DNA from: Allodiplogaster sudhausi | Taxonomy: Eukaryota > Nematoda > Chromadorea > Rhabditida > Diplogasteridae | Direction: 5' to 3' | DNA: 64,000 nucleotides | Assembly: GCA_945643635.1 (NCBI GenBank) | Contig: CALZFC010000080.1 | Location: forward strand, 1,596,001 to 1,660,000 | Part shown: in pieces, positions 50,229-63,113 of the stretch | Layout: the number at the start of each line of letters is the position of its first letter | Numbering within the stretch: the stretch's first letter is position 1 | Position numbers and translations under genes: made by a program | The notes under the pieces: model-generated | Seen by the model: the letters and a program-made list of their open reading frames with translations, nothing else | Databases searched by the model: none | What the model was told of the DNA's origin: nothing

Positions 50229-51135
50229 AAGAGAGAGAGAGAGAGGCAGAAAGAGAAGTAGAGAGAGAGCGAGAGAGCGGGAGAGTCAAAGAAGGCTGGA
50301 TTGAACTCGCCCGCAGCAACAGCGGGAGATGTCCATGTGAGCCGAGTTGACCTTTCCCTGGGGCGCCTTATGAATGTCTCCACCTGAATTGGAACCAGAA
50401 GGGATCAGATATCACTGAATATTCTGCTAGTGCAAACAATGAATTCAAGAGAGCACACTGAAAGTGGGATGAATTTGTGAGAGGTCAGTGTCTTATCTAC
50501 ATACATACATATGTAGTACTGATTATTATTCATTGTGATTCACGCCATCTATCTATTATATCGTCCAATACCTTGCCTTGGTACATACATATATATAATA
50601 TTAAATTGCTACTGATTATAAGTCGATGTCATTTACAAAGCATTATTAAGCATTATTACGTAATGCTTCTTCCGGTGCAGCCAATTGCCGAATTGTTTTT
50701 CCCACAAGGGATGTGCAATTTGTCAGATTTGATCCACACTTTACTTGCACGAACATTCCAGTTCTCCTCTATATAGTGTATCCCTTTTACCCGTGATAGA
50801 ATCTGTACGAACCCCTTGGATATTCTTGCCGAACTTTGCTTTGATGTCTGCACTCTCTTAGTTGGATACGCTCTATTACTATGACAGGTCTTTGCGCCAT
50901 GAACACGCGAGATCAACTTCTGTCATATCTTTCGAAAGAGAGAAGGAGAGAGAGAAAGAGAGAGAGAGAGAGAGGAATAGAACGAGAAAGTATTGAAGAA
51001 GATGAGTGTGTGTAAGAAGGGAGGGATGGAAAGAAAAAGTTATTTGTGTATGCAACCAGAAGACGGAAACGAGTGAACTGGTGTTGATATCTTCCTCATT
51101 CCTGCGCCTTTTTCTGCAAAACTTATCAGCAACGA
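46645..51135. other. 4.5-kb CT-rich intergenic stretch
   Basis: The left end carries the 3' UTR of protease B with AATAAA near 46727. The rest contains CT arrays at about 47233-47285, 47600-47670 and 47885-47940, a 30-bp direct duplication of TTCGCCTTTCCAGTGTGCCA (48407-48470), a GA array at 50190-50250 and a C-homopolymer patch near 49700. I see no supported gene. A minus-strand open stretch at 50656-50916 is described in the findings. Confidence 0.65.
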
Positions 51136-51800
51136 ATGTGTGCTCTTCTTGAATATTTCATTTGCAAATGTTTCTTGCTGATCTTGTTTTCTAATCCATC
51201 AGTTGCTTCTAAAACAGGAGAGAAGCAGCAGCAGTGGCTGTTCCATCTAAAGGTTGCGGATGCGTCGTCTCTGGCCCCGTCGATTGTAGGAGGCGGCAGT
51301 TCCGGGATGGGCGGCCTCTCCGCCGTGGGCGTGATCTGGCTCTCCGTTTCTCTCGTCGCCACGCTTATTCTGACAGGTATTATTGTGTAAATATGAAGAA
51401 GTAAAAGAATGTTACTTGTATAAGTTATAGTTAGCAACTCTTTTTGTCCGACTGATAAAATAGATACTTGTCTCCCTTCAGCCGGAATCGTCGTGCCGGA
51501 GTGGCTGGTGGGCACGGTTTCTGTCGGCGGTCGCACGGTCATCGCTTTCTTCGGTGCTTACAAGCGATGCAACTATCCCATCTTTGACGAGGCCAGACAT
51601 CTCTTTTATCTCTCAATTATTTAATATTCTTTGTGTTCTAATCTTTGTTTTCTTTTGATAAACATTCAAAATATTCTGTAAGAGAATATTCAGGAGTCGT
51701 CGATGGCCGCGCTGGTCGAGCAGTGCGGGAGGTACGCATCCCTCTCCGCCGTGCCATCGCTCTACTGGCGGCTCACTATACTCTTCGTTCTCGCTGGTTC

Positions 51801-51836
<36 letters not shown>

Positions 51837-52921
51837 CTTGACCGGCAGTCTTCATTATATATCATTCAAGATATTGGAGACAATTACATGAGCATTGATG
51901 TTTTTCTCAAGCTGGTGCTAGTCTGAGCTTTCGAAAATTATTTTTTGAGCCCGAGAAAGTTGGGGCGTCTTACCATTAGCTGTTAATTTTGGAGAAGGGC
52001 GGCGACTTACAATCGTCTTTGCTTACTCTTCCCCTTACTCTCAGGAACTTCTCTGTCTCTTCTCATCTCTCTGCTCCTCGTGCCTTCCCTCTGCACTCAT
52101 CACATTGTCAATGCAGAGTCAGCCGTCATCGTCGGATTCTTCCAGATTGTTGCAGGTTCATCATTCCTCCCATCTCTTTCTTTCTGCCTTTCTCTCTGTC
52201 TCTATCTTGTTCTCTGTCTATGCTTCTATCTTGTTCTCTCTCTGCCTCTCTCTTGTTCTCTATGTCTCTATTTCTCTCTCACACACTCTCCTTGTTTCCC
52301 AGCCGTTTTCATCTCTGCCGGCCTGGTGGTCTACCCTCTCGGCTGGGACAACGCCGAAGTGCGTGGTGCGTGCGGCAGAACGGCAGATCGCTACAATCTC
52401 GGTTGGCTTCAGAGTCACTCGCCGAGATAAAAGCAGTATAGCCAAATAGGATTAAATTTGCTTTTTAGCAAATTAATTTACTGTAAAATATATTGCTAAC
52501 TTTTGTATTCGCATCATGTTTTTAATATTTCTCGTAGAAAGATTTGATAAATGTTGAGGGGACTGCGCGGTTGGCCGCGCGTACCTGGGAATGTGCACGG
52601 GCAGCGCGCTCCTCGTCATCGCCGGTCTCCTCTCCCTCTGCGGCGGCAGACGGAGACCTGCTCATCTCTTGCAGCCGGTCTTTCTGGGTACTCTCTTTTC
52701 TCTTTCAGCTATACTTTATTTAAATTGTAATATTCACAATAACAGCTGTTTGAAGTAGGATGATTTGGCAAATTATGGACTTTTTGAATAATCTTTAATA
52801 GAATAAATTTAAAAAAAAAATGCTGAAAACGTTGCATTCAGCTCCTCAGCACTCGCAAACCCTGATTCACGGCTACGAGCAGCCGGGCAAGTTCATCGGT
52901 GGATTTCATCACTTGCCATAG
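51136..52921 (+). CDS. LHFPL: LHFPL-family tetraspan membrane protein
   Basis: Seven exons join in phase: 51136-51376, 51482-51591, 51694-51796, 52045-52155, 52303-52401, 52559-52687, 52842-52921; up to 290 residues. The four membrane spans are LSAVGVIWLSVSLVATLI, LYWRLTILFVLAGTSLSLLI, AESAVIVGFFQIVAAVFISA and a final AYLGMCTGSALLVIAGLL. The hallmark second loop is VVYPLGWDNAEVRGACG followed by RTADRYNLGDCAVGRAYL, the family pattern P-x-GWD-x-x-x-V-x-x-x-CG and Y-x-LG-x-C. The first loop has VVPEWLVGTVSVGG and Cys pairs (YKRCNY, VEQCGRY). LHFPL proteins act as subunits of ion-channel or receptor complexes in vertebrates; the partner here is unknown. The start is uncertain: 51136 is the first in-frame ATG, but an upstream exon or the Met at 51307 is possible. 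The second intron needs a GC donor (GAG|GCCAGA). Confidence 0.85.
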
Positions 52922-53658
52922 ATTCCGAGACATTCTCACTCGCTGAGAACAAATCGAAAAGGAAAGACAAGCTGCCTTCCTATTTCCATTGCACAGAATA
53001 GCTTTAGAACGATTAGGCTACTTAGTATTATTGTTTTGTTTTTATACTCAAAGTGATTGTGCTGATATTTGGCTACTCTGACTGTTCCCTTTCCTGCTCA
53101 AACTCGAACTAGCCACAATTGTCCTACCTCCGGGCACATTCTCTTAGCTGCCCCCTTTTGCTTTCTGCCCCTCGCCTTTCCTGTCACTGTCTTTCTTCGC
53201 TAATTTCTGCTTTCTCATTATTTTCGTGACTACACGACACGCGCATAAAATGATGTTATCTTAGATAAGATAAGACGGCATGAATGAGGACAAAACGCAC
53301 AGACAACACTGAGAAAAACCCCTTGTATTGCCTCATCATGACCATGTCGGGGCTATAAAAGTGTATAAAGTTCACAGTGTTAATGACCTGATTGTGAGAC
53401 CATTTCCTGTCCTTTTTTATACAATTTAAAGCCGCCGCACAGTTCTCTCGAAATCTGTCAACATGTTTATTGCGATTAGAGAACTCCGAGCCTCTTTACT
53501 CTCTATTTCTCCTTCAACGTCTGTCTCTAGGAAAGCGTTTCTATCCGATTTCATACTCCCTCTTTCATAACTTATTCCTCTTCTCTTTCCTCGCTATCTC
53601 TAGTTCCCCTCACGCTCTCTCACTCCTTCCTCCCTCTCTTTCCCCTCTCTCTCCCTTC

Positions 53659-53700
<42 letters not shown>

Positions 53701-54376
53701 TCCCTAGTTCTCCCTCTCTCCCCCTCTCCCTGATTCCTTCTTTTTATCAATCTCCTTCCTCTGTGTGTGGTGCTGCCAGAACAGCTGTGAGAAAGCAAAC
53801 AAAGACCAAACATTTTCTCGCTCTCTACTCGTGGACTGTCGGAACATTACCACTGTCGTTTTCTTGCATGGTCTTATAATTCGCTTAAATGTCATCAAAA
53901 GTGGCCGGATTAAGAAGTGACTGACACCGACAAACAACACTTTCCGTTATGATCTCATCGTTTACAGCCACTAATGCATTGTATGCATTATGTTCATATG
54001 TACATATGTATATAAATGCATAAATAGTGAGCCGGCCTCAAATGTTGTAGAAATAACGACATCTTTCACGGTCGCTTTACTTGAATGGATTCCGATTGAA
54101 TTCCATGAACTGAGATGACTCAACGTGCTGTCTGCAATTCGTAATCTCCGATCTCCTCATCACAATTTTGCGATTCATTCACGAATTCCGCTAATTAGCA
54201 AATTGGCAAACTAAGATTCTTGTTGATTCGTTAACTGCAGATTACTCTCAATGTAAGCATCACTTTCCGATCAAGGAGCAAGAGAGAGATAGAAAGAGGG
54301 AAAGAGAGAACCACGAAAGAGTGATTTAGGCATCCTGTTGAGCATGATTCTTTAATCACTTCCTAATCAGTTGGGC
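52922..54376. other. intergenic, no gene seen
   Basis: This holds the presumed 3' UTR of the LHFPL gene, CT arrays around 53650-53700, and a TATGTACATATG short palindrome near 53995-54010. I found no supported exon. Confidence 0.65.
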
Positions 54377-54495
54377 TCAATTTGATTTCTGATTTCTTTG
54401 CTTCTTCAGTGTAAAAAAACCATTTGCATTTGTGTCTTCTGATCCGATCTCGTCATAATCTGCCGCTTTGTCTTGGTCGTTATCATCTTTCCTCC
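54377..54495 (-). CDS. possible last exon on the minus strand
   Basis: A minus-strand frame ending at a TAA at 54377 encodes RKDDNDQDKAADYDEIGS, then EDTNANGFFTLKKQRNQKSN. The acidic-to-basic, mixed composition contrasts with the CT-derived peptides around it. No upstream partner exon was found, so it may be an orphan or chance. Confidence 0.25.
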
Positions 54496-54915
54496 CTCGT
54501 ACCCTCTCACTCTTACTGTATTCTCCCTCCTTTTTCTCCCTACGCTCTCTCTCCCTCCCTCTCGCCATCGCTCTCTCACTTTCTCTTTCTCTCTCTCTAT
54601 TTCAATATCCTGCAATCTTTCTCTCTCCATCCCTCTCTCCTTATCCCGACTACACTATGATGCCTTGACAAAGTAAGCACGTTTCAGATCTCTCGTTATG
54701 AAGCGAGGTCTTCCGAAGAGTTCATACACAATAATAAATAAATATAATAAATAACACAACGCTAGGAGACAAAAGCTAATGATGCTTCAAAAAGATGCGG
54801 CGGTTCAATTTGTCATGCTTTATTCAGCTGCTTGATAGGATGGCTTGAAAAGCTTCCTCTTCTCTTCTAAATTCCCATGAAGAATTATATTATAAAGTGT
54901 TTTGATATAACTGAG

Positions 54916-54971
54916 TGAGCTGAGAATACAACGACATAGCGTGATCGATATGTCATTGTATTCTCAGCTCA
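54916..54971. ncRNA. miRNA-like hairpin candidate
   Basis: Arms TGAGCTGAGAATACAACGAC and the complementary GTCATTGTATTCTCAGCTCA pair over 22 bases with one imperfection (C-A on the + transcript, G-U on the - transcript), closed by a 12-base loop. Length and near-perfect stem fit a small pre-miRNA, best on the minus strand. No flanking basal stem is obvious; it could also be a relic of a very small palindromic element. Confidence 0.4.
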
Positions 54972-55140
54972 AGAAGTGGAGAGGGGGGGGGGATCAACAC
55001 GCGTAAATGAGATCTAGAATCTTTTCTTGACAGGCACCGCCGTTGGCATGCTCTTGACGACTTCTGTCACGAGAAAGTGCACTGAGAGAAACATTCACGA
55101 GGCTTCTGCTATCATTTCCGGCGAACAGTTGTCTCTATTC

Positions 55141-55204
<64 letters not shown>

Positions 55205-55633
55205 CTTTTTCTCTTCAACTGTTCTTTCTTTCTCTGCCTCTCTCTCTCCGTCTCTCTCTCACTTTAGATTTCTCAGTCGACCAAGCTTTCATCTTTCCTT
55301 TCTCTCGTTTTTGGCTGATCACGTTCTTGAACGATGCAGCTATAGGTTTCGCTTCACTCGTTTCTCTTTTCGAATGTCTTCCATCTTTCTTGCTTACCTA
55401 TTCTTAACGGTAGATCCATCTTATTTACAATTACATTTTGCTTATGTCATCGCTTGCGATTTTCTGTGAGCTTTTTCCTCAACGTTGAGTCCTGAGATAT
55501 CTAGCAGAGCTCAACGGAAGGTTGGATTGCTCGAGGACTAAGGCGAGATTGTCACTTTCTCATCTTTCACGACCCTTTGTTGTCTATCTCTCACCTCTAC
55601 TCACATACTCTCTTCTTCTCTCTCTCTTTCTCT

Positions 55634-55680
<47 letters not shown>

Positions 55681-55945
55681 CCTCTTTTCTCTCTCTCTTC
55701 CTCTTTTTTCTGTTTCTGTCTTCATATTCTCTCTCTCTCTCTCCCACCTCTCGATCCCTCTCCTTTTTGTCAGTTGTCCTCTTGGCGATCTCTCCAATCG
55801 ATGCCACCTGCCGCAGTCTCATGATAGCTCAAAAAGAATTTCTTAAACCGCCTTACAATGAGACTTCCCGTTGTTTACTGCTGATCCACAAGCATTCTTT
55901 ATTTGCTGCTTTCGCGTAGAATTTACACTTCCAGGAAGCTGTTGT

Positions 55946-55992
<47 letters not shown>

Positions 55993-55997
55993 GTCTC

Positions 55998-56041
<44 letters not shown>

Positions 56042-56569
56042 ACTCTGTCTCCTACTCTCTCTCTCTCACACACTCTCTCTTAACATTTTCTCTCGTACCA
56101 GCTCTTGTCCGCCTCTTTCTAACCGGATTTACCAACCTTTAGATATTTATCTTTTTGGGATGAACGAGTCGTATTTTAGCACAAGTTTTAAATTATTAAA
56201 TTAGTTGATACCGTTCATATTTGCACATCTGCAAAGCACTCGTGAATTGACTCATTCTAATCTCTGCTTATCCCTTCGCCTCAAGCGGCAGACATGGAAG
56301 CGCTTTCATTCGACATTATCACTCTTCGATTATATTATTTGTATTTCTAGTAATGAAAAGTAGGTTTAACTGTTTGGCCCTAAATAAATAAAAGATTAGG
56401 TTGATAGAAGGTAAGAAGAAAGGAAACGGAAGAATGCATTGAACTCTCGTCGTTTAGCTTTGGTTTTAGACGCGTTCTTCGGTCCCGCTACCTAGTGATT
56501 TGTTTTAGAAGAAGTAGAGTTGTTTGACCTCTTCTCCGTTTTCCGTTTTAGTCCTCTCTCCTATCTCTT

Positions 56570-56615
<46 letters not shown>

Positions 56616-58668
56616 CCTCTCTCTTCTCTTTTGTCCCTTTTTTCCTCTCCTGCTATCTTTCCACTGTGTCCTCTCTCATATTACTTATCCCCTGATTCAC
56701 TGAACATTGTATGTACTCGTGTCCTCTTGCTCTAATCTTGTCATCTGCTTGCCTTTTTGTATCTTCACCTTCGACCGCCATTTATGTATGGTTGCACACT
56801 TTTGACATTACTTTTCGTCGCCGACTTCTTCTTCTATTTCTAAATTAATAACGAGGACGAGCCAGTCAACATTTAGATAAAAATTGTTTAATCAAATATT
56901 AGTCTGAATGCGAACACTCAAAGTTTTAATGAATGTTCACAGCAATGAATTTCTATAATTTCTCATGGCTCTCTTTGTCCATCTGTTCATCTCCATTTCT
57001 CGTTGCGATTCACTCGTCTCTCTCTTTCCGTCTCTCTCTCAGTCTCTCTCAGTCTCTCTTTCTGTTTCTCTTTCTCTCTCTCGCTCTCTGTCTGTTTCTC
57101 TCTGTCTCTCTGTTTCTCTCCTTCCCTTTGTTGCTTTCGAGTGCCCTGAGCGTGTTCCTGCTCCCAGTTTGTTTTCCCGAGTGTCTGGTTCTTTGTTTTG
57201 TTGGAGGAGTATGCCAGGGAATCCCTCTTCTTTTACTTTTTCCTTGGAAGGTCTCCAATCTGAAACCCTTTTTATGTCTCTGCTATATCCTCCCCATTTT
57301 CACTCGTATCGCTCAATCTTTCACTATTTGGGTGAGTCCCTTTCACTCTTTTGCTCTATCTCTCTCTCTCTCTCTTTGTGTCTCTCTCTCGCACCTCTCT
57401 CTCTCTGACACTCTCTCTCTCTTTCTATTTCTCCTCTCTCTCCCTCTCTTTAGCGCTCTTCTCCTGTCTTATCCTCTTAACCATTCTATCTCACTATTCC
57501 TCTCTCTCTCTCTTTCTCTTTCTCTCTTAATCTGCCGTCCTCCAGCTCATCCGAACGGCATTCGCCTCCCTCGTTGCTCGCTTCGGCGAGTTCTCATGCC
57601 TCTGATAGAATATTCCGGAGGAAAATTACTCCGCTTGTATACTTCTTCCTCTCTCTGCCTCTCGTTCTCTGCCTCTCTTTCTCTATCTCTTTCTCTCCCC
57701 TCTCTCTTTCTCTTTGTCTTTCTCTCTCGCTCTTTCACTCTCTCGCCCATTTCATGTGCATGGTAGCCCCCCATCCATCTTCTATTTGCATGTTCCTTAT
57801 GGAAAGCGACCAAAGGCAGGAAAAGCTTCGATGATGATAAATAATGCTCTAAAAGCGGTGTACTTTGTGCTCCTTTGCGTGACGCCATTGGCAGCACTCT
57901 TCTTTCTGCTGTTTACTTCCACACAAACAAGCACTAACTCACTCTCTTGCTGGCAATGTGCTAAAGCACCCGGGGCAGCTGACTAGTAACATAGAGAAAG
58001 AGAGAGAGAGAGGGAGAGAGAGAGAGAAGGACAGAGACAAAGTAAGAGAGAGAGAGATGAAGAGACGGAGAGTGAAGAGAGAAGCAGAGAGGAGCTGCTG
58101 CAGCTTTTTCATATGTACTTCCCTCCTGCATAATCATTCTAGTGCTTCCTCCTATTCTTGTTTTCCACCTCCATCTTCTGCTGCACAATAGCGGTCGCGG
58201 CATCGAAATAGTCTGCGTATTCCTTGATCTTTCGATAAGTGAGAAGTAAATATGGCTGTTTTTACCAAATGGCAGGATGTGGAAGGAAGTAGAAGGAAAC
58301 AATGGAAAAGGCGAAAGAGAGAGTGCTCCTATCAACTACGATACCCAAAAAATAATTTGTTTTCTTGTTATTTAATTTTTTTATTCTCATGAATCATAAG
58401 CATAAACGTTGAAATCGTGCATTTATGTACATGCCATAGGGTCTAGCCGCGAGCACTGATTACTTACTACAGACAGCTGCTAATATTCTTCTGACCGTGT
58501 GAATCCTAGCTCCTCCTTACGCGTTCTCTCTCTTCTCTCTCTCTCTCTCTTCTTTCTCTCTTCTCTCTCTCTCTTCTCTCTCTCTCTTCTCTCTCTCTCT
58601 TCTCTCTCTCTCTCTCTCTCTTCTTTATCTCCCTCTTCTCTCTCTCTCTCTTCTCTCTCTCTCTCTTT

Positions 58669-58720
<52 letters not shown>

Positions 58721-58729
58721 TCTCTCTCT

Positions 58730-58760
<31 letters not shown>

Positions 58761-59658
58761 TCTCTATTGCTCTTGCCGCATCTTTCTCGCTCTTCTCTAT
58801 CTCACCTTCTCTTTCTCCTTATATCTTCATTCCCCGTTATGTTTCCTTTTTGCCCCGGAAGTGCCCACAGGCATCTCTTCTTTCATCGCAGTTGTGGCCG
58901 TTATCGTCAAGCTTATCAGTCTGCTTCTGGGATGAGTCCGCCCTTTTTAGAGAATTAAATATCCGCTCTTTTTCGAGCACACCGTGGTTTTCCCTTCCTC
59001 ATTTCCTCCCATATTTCCCATAGCATTTCCCGTTAGTCGGCTGTCGCAGTATGTAAATATGTACATACAATACAGTACATAAAATTAGATGAAGTAAAGC
59101 GAGGATTAAAGTGAAATGCATTGGAATAATTCACCTGGTCGCCTGTCTTACCTCAGTAACTTTTCGCTTCCTCTGTTTGCTTAATTCTCCGTTTAATTTC
59201 CACTTTTCCAACGCTCCGCTCGAAACTCTCAATCTTTGTTTTTCGTACTGTACTCAGAGTGCTTGAAACGCTGACGACAATAGCTCTTTTTCGTAGTTCT
59301 CTTAATCTTTACTCCTCCCAACTCTACATCCGTCATGTGATTTCAGCAACCTACTCAAGTCTTCTCGTTTACTGTTGGGATCTCTTTGATTTCTCTTATT
59401 TGCTTGTCTTCATCATCTCACATTTGTTTTTGGAAGACTATCTCTCTCTCTCATTCTCTCTCTGCCTCTCTGCCTTTCTCTCTCTCATCATGTCAATTCG
59501 CTCTTCCTTCCCCATCTTGTACTCAGTCATTGTCACTCTGCGCGTTCGTTTACGTATAAGCACTTGTAATCTCACGTGTATCTCTCTGTAGGAGTGTCGC
59601 TCGCTGTCTGCCTATCTCTCTCTGTCTCTTTCTGTCTCTCTATCTCTCTCTCTATCTC

Positions 59659-59689
<31 letters not shown>

Positions 59690-59705
59690 ATCTCTCTTTC
59701 TTCAG
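54972..59705. repeat. CT-microsatellite-dominated stretch without genes
   Basis: CT arrays occur at about 55139-55205, 55635-55680, 55947-56075 (two arrays separated by CACTCTGTCTCCTACTCT copies), 56573-56612, 57010-57120, 58525-58765 (CT with TTCTCTCTCTCTC period) and 59620-59702, with GA tracts near 57985-58050. Between them lies AT-richer spacer. I see no exon I can support. Confidence 0.75.
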
Positions 59706-60422
59706 GCTCCAACCCTGTTGCTCTCCACCCCTGGCAGACACGCCACTGCTGCAGTGGGCGATGCAGTGGCTCCACCACCAGCGATGACCTCGACTCCCGA
59801 GGAAGGCGTATCTTCTTCCTGGCCAGTCTCCACTCTCTCTCCGCAGCCTCCTTCACTTGGCTCCTTGCCAAGTTCTCTTCCGCTTCCGCGTGACTCGCGC
59901 ATCCGCCGCGGCCGTTCCGCTCCCTTCCGTCGCCGCCCTTCTTCTATCAGTGCGGCTGATCTCTCACTCGAGGACGAAGAAAACTCCAGCAGGGGCAGCC
60001 AGTCTCCTACCGTAATGGAAGAACGTCAGTTTCCTTGCTTTCTCGAGAATTTCATCTCTTTCTTTTTTCGCTTCTCCTATCTAAACCGTATTCTTTTTTT
60101 CTGGTCATATACATTAAAGTCGTTCTACTATTCACTCTCTTCCCCTTCTCTTTCTCTTCTCCGACTTTACTCACTCAGTGTCTCCCCCCTTCCCCCTTCT
60201 CTGCCTTCTTCCACTCTTCATCCTTCAGTCTTCATCCTTCATCCTTCAGTGATCCACTAACAGCGCTAAACCCATAGAACACGGCTGATGCCAGCGTCGG
60301 GGAAAAGACAAACGGTGATTAATGATGGTGAGAAGACTGAAGAAGATGCGGCCTTGAATATCGAAGAAAGATCGCGCAAAATGGCCATTCTGTCTGCGGC
60401 CTCTCAGCATGCCTCTCACGAG
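59706..60422 (+). CDS. Ser/Pro/Arg-rich regulatory-type protein, internal exons
   Basis: A 306-base exon, 59706-60011, is open and in phase from a TTCAG acceptor to ACC|GTAATG. It encodes a phospho-site-rich stretch including RRGRSAPFRRRPSSIS and AADLSLEDEENSSRGSQSP. Two further pieces, 60278-60314 (NTADASVGEKTNG) and 60343-60422 (EDAALNIEERSRKMA, ILSAASQHASHE), fit by phase, but the intron between them would be only 28 bases, which is suspicious. RRxS clusters followed by an acidic patch suggest a kinase-regulated linker. Neither start nor end was found, and the family is not recognised. Confidence 0.45.
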
Positions 60423-60816
60423 GTCTTTTGCCTGTCACCAGGCGTATATCTTTCGGCTGCTGAAAACCGTCTTCGAAGACCGTACCTCATTGTCAGACCC
60501 ATTCTTCTCTATTCCAGGGGAAATGATCTTGTGTTGTATACATTTCCACCGATATTCCGCCAGCTCGTTCTGTTAGAAATGTTATGCCTCCGGGAAATGT
60601 CACATTTCCTATGTATGTACATACATTCAAACATTCACGTCGTCTCTCCGTAGGAATGCGATTCTTTCATAGAAAGAGCCCTTCTCCCCTCAGGGCTCTC
60701 CTTCTTTGTCCTTTCCACCGGCAACGATTTGTTGCAGCTGTGCAAATGAATGCGTGAGATTCGTTCCGTTTTGTCCTCGATATCCCTCTGATTTCAATGT
60801 CCGTCTTTCTTTTTCA

Positions 60817-60852
<36 letters not shown>

Positions 60853-61338
60853 GTCTCTCTCTCTCTCTGCTCTCTCTTCTCTTGTATTTCCTTCTGCTGT
60901 GTTGAATGTGAAGTCCGAAGTCGGCAAAAACTCAATGTAGCCCCTATTTCTTGCTCCATTTCCTTCTTTTCCATCTTGCATTCACATCCATGCCCTCATC
61001 TCACAATCAGCATCCAAATCATTCAGCAAACAGTTTTCTGTTTCTTTTTTGTAGGGTCGTCTCTCTCTCTCTCTCCGCCTCTTTCGCTCAGTCTCTCTCT
61101 CCCTCTTTCTATCTCTCTCTTTCTCTCTTTCTCTCTCTCTCTCTCTATGTCTCTGTTTCTGTCGTCCGTACCAAGCACGTTGCCGAAATGTCCTCGACAC
61201 GAAGCCGTGTATTCATTGCCATCTCCCTTCGTTTTGATGGTTCTCATTGCATGTTGGAATAGTAGGATGTATACTTAGGGAAGAGTGCCAATGATAAAAA
61301 GAAGTGGAAAGAATGAGAGAAAGAGCGAGAGAAAGAGC

Positions 61339-61381
<43 letters not shown>

Positions 61382-61952
61382 CAGAGAGCTTCACCTTCGC
61401 ACGTGCCTTCTCTTCTCTAACATCCTCCTGCTAATCTCTCTAGTCCACGATATCTCTCATAGATTGCCAAGCTAAGCTCCTTTTGATACCCCGCTGAACT
61501 TGTAAATAGAGTTGCCTTTTTCTCTGCTATTTTCTCCCTAAGATATTCTGTCCACAAAATGGCACTCTTTAATCCATTAGAACGCAAAAAAGATTAAGTG
61601 TTCCACGCTTCAGTGACCTATGGTTGACCGAGCGGGACATCCACAAACACGAGTACTGTAATTGAATTCTTCTTGGATTCGGGTGCACAAGCAGCTGCTT
61701 CCCTGTTCATAGTTATTGTGAGTACATTTTTCGCATGATCGTTCGGGAGCTTTTGTTGTTGTTCGATAGTGTTAATATTATTTAGCTTTTCGTCCAGTTT
61801 CTCTCGCATTGGTTTCTTTAGCTGCATCTGCTGTTGCTACGAGCAGCCTCAAGATTCACGGGGCCGCGCGTAGACGAGGGGGTTTCTCCCTTCTTTCTCA
61901 TCCCTTCTCCCTGTTCCCTCACCTCTATTCCTCTGCTTCTCTCTCTTCCTCT

Positions 61953-62015
<63 letters not shown>

Positions 62016-62149
62016 GCTTCTCTGCGTGTCTTCCGTCAATTCGCGACCGCGGCCTGCGGCAGCTTCCGACCAGACCAAGAATGCCTCCTCGTTCCGTCTC
62101 TCGCCGTCTGGCGCTCTCTCCTAGATGTCATAGTCTCTTCTGATGGTGA

Positions 62150-62191
<42 letters not shown>

Positions 62192-62834
62192 GTTTCTTTC
62201 TCTCTCTATTTCTCTTTTTTCTCCCACCCTCCTCCTCCTCCTCGTCATCCCACCACTGGGGTCGCCCCGTCAGCCCGCTTCTTTTGCGCTGCGTCTCTGC
62301 ACTTTGCTGTGCTAATGGCCCAAGTCCTTATTCTCTCTCCCCCTCGTTTCTTCTTCTTTCTCAACTTCCCCGTTCCTTGTCGTTGTCATCTTTACTTAAT
62401 CATTTGTTCCTTTGCTGGATGGGCGCACTATTTCCGCTGCTGTTCCTGCAAGTTATTTCACAATCCCACAAAGAGAAGACGAGAAGTACCGCGCGCCCGT
62501 AGCGCGTGCTTTCATTTTTGTTGCGGAATAGAGCTCTCTTCTTCTTTCTGGACTCTCTCATCTCTCTTTCTTGTCTCTTTCAAACAATTCCAAAGGCGCC
62601 AATATATCGCGGGATGGCGGCATGCCTTTTCCTCTGCTCTCTCAATCTCATTCTCCCTGCGGCGTCTTCCTTGTCCACGACGTCTGATTCCTTCGCCTTG
62701 ATTGTTGTCTTAGCGGTTCTATAATCTGGAGCCCATCACTCATTGTGTTGGTGCAGAAAGTGAGCTTGGAGAGCTAAAAGTGGGCGGCACTCTCTCCCTC
62801 TCTCTTTCTGTCTTTCTATTTCTTTCTCTTTCTC

Positions 62835-62875
<41 letters not shown>

Positions 62876-63113
62876 CTCTCTTTCTCTATATCTCTCGCTT
62901 TCTCTCTCTCTCGCTTTCACTTTCCTTATCAGCTGCTGACGAGTAGTTGTACAGAGTGTGATTGGTTGTCCTCTCCCTCCCCCTTCCTTGCACCACACAT
63001 AATCACGCAGCATATATGCTCGACCCGTGATCATTCACTGGAGTGAGTGCTGAGCGCAGCCCGTCCCCTTAGCCTTCCGCCTTGTTCCAACAGCTTCCGT
63101 CTGGATCGGAGCC
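60423..63113. other. CT-rich stretch with unresolved exon fragments
   Basis: CT arrays lie at about 60817-60875, 61060-61150, 61960-62010, 62153-62190 and 62840-62925, and a GA array at 61320-61380. Short non-repetitive islands (61160-61258, 61835-61890, 62035-62130, 62480-62640) are open in more than one frame, but I could not join them. They may be exons of the flanking genes. Confidence 0.5.
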
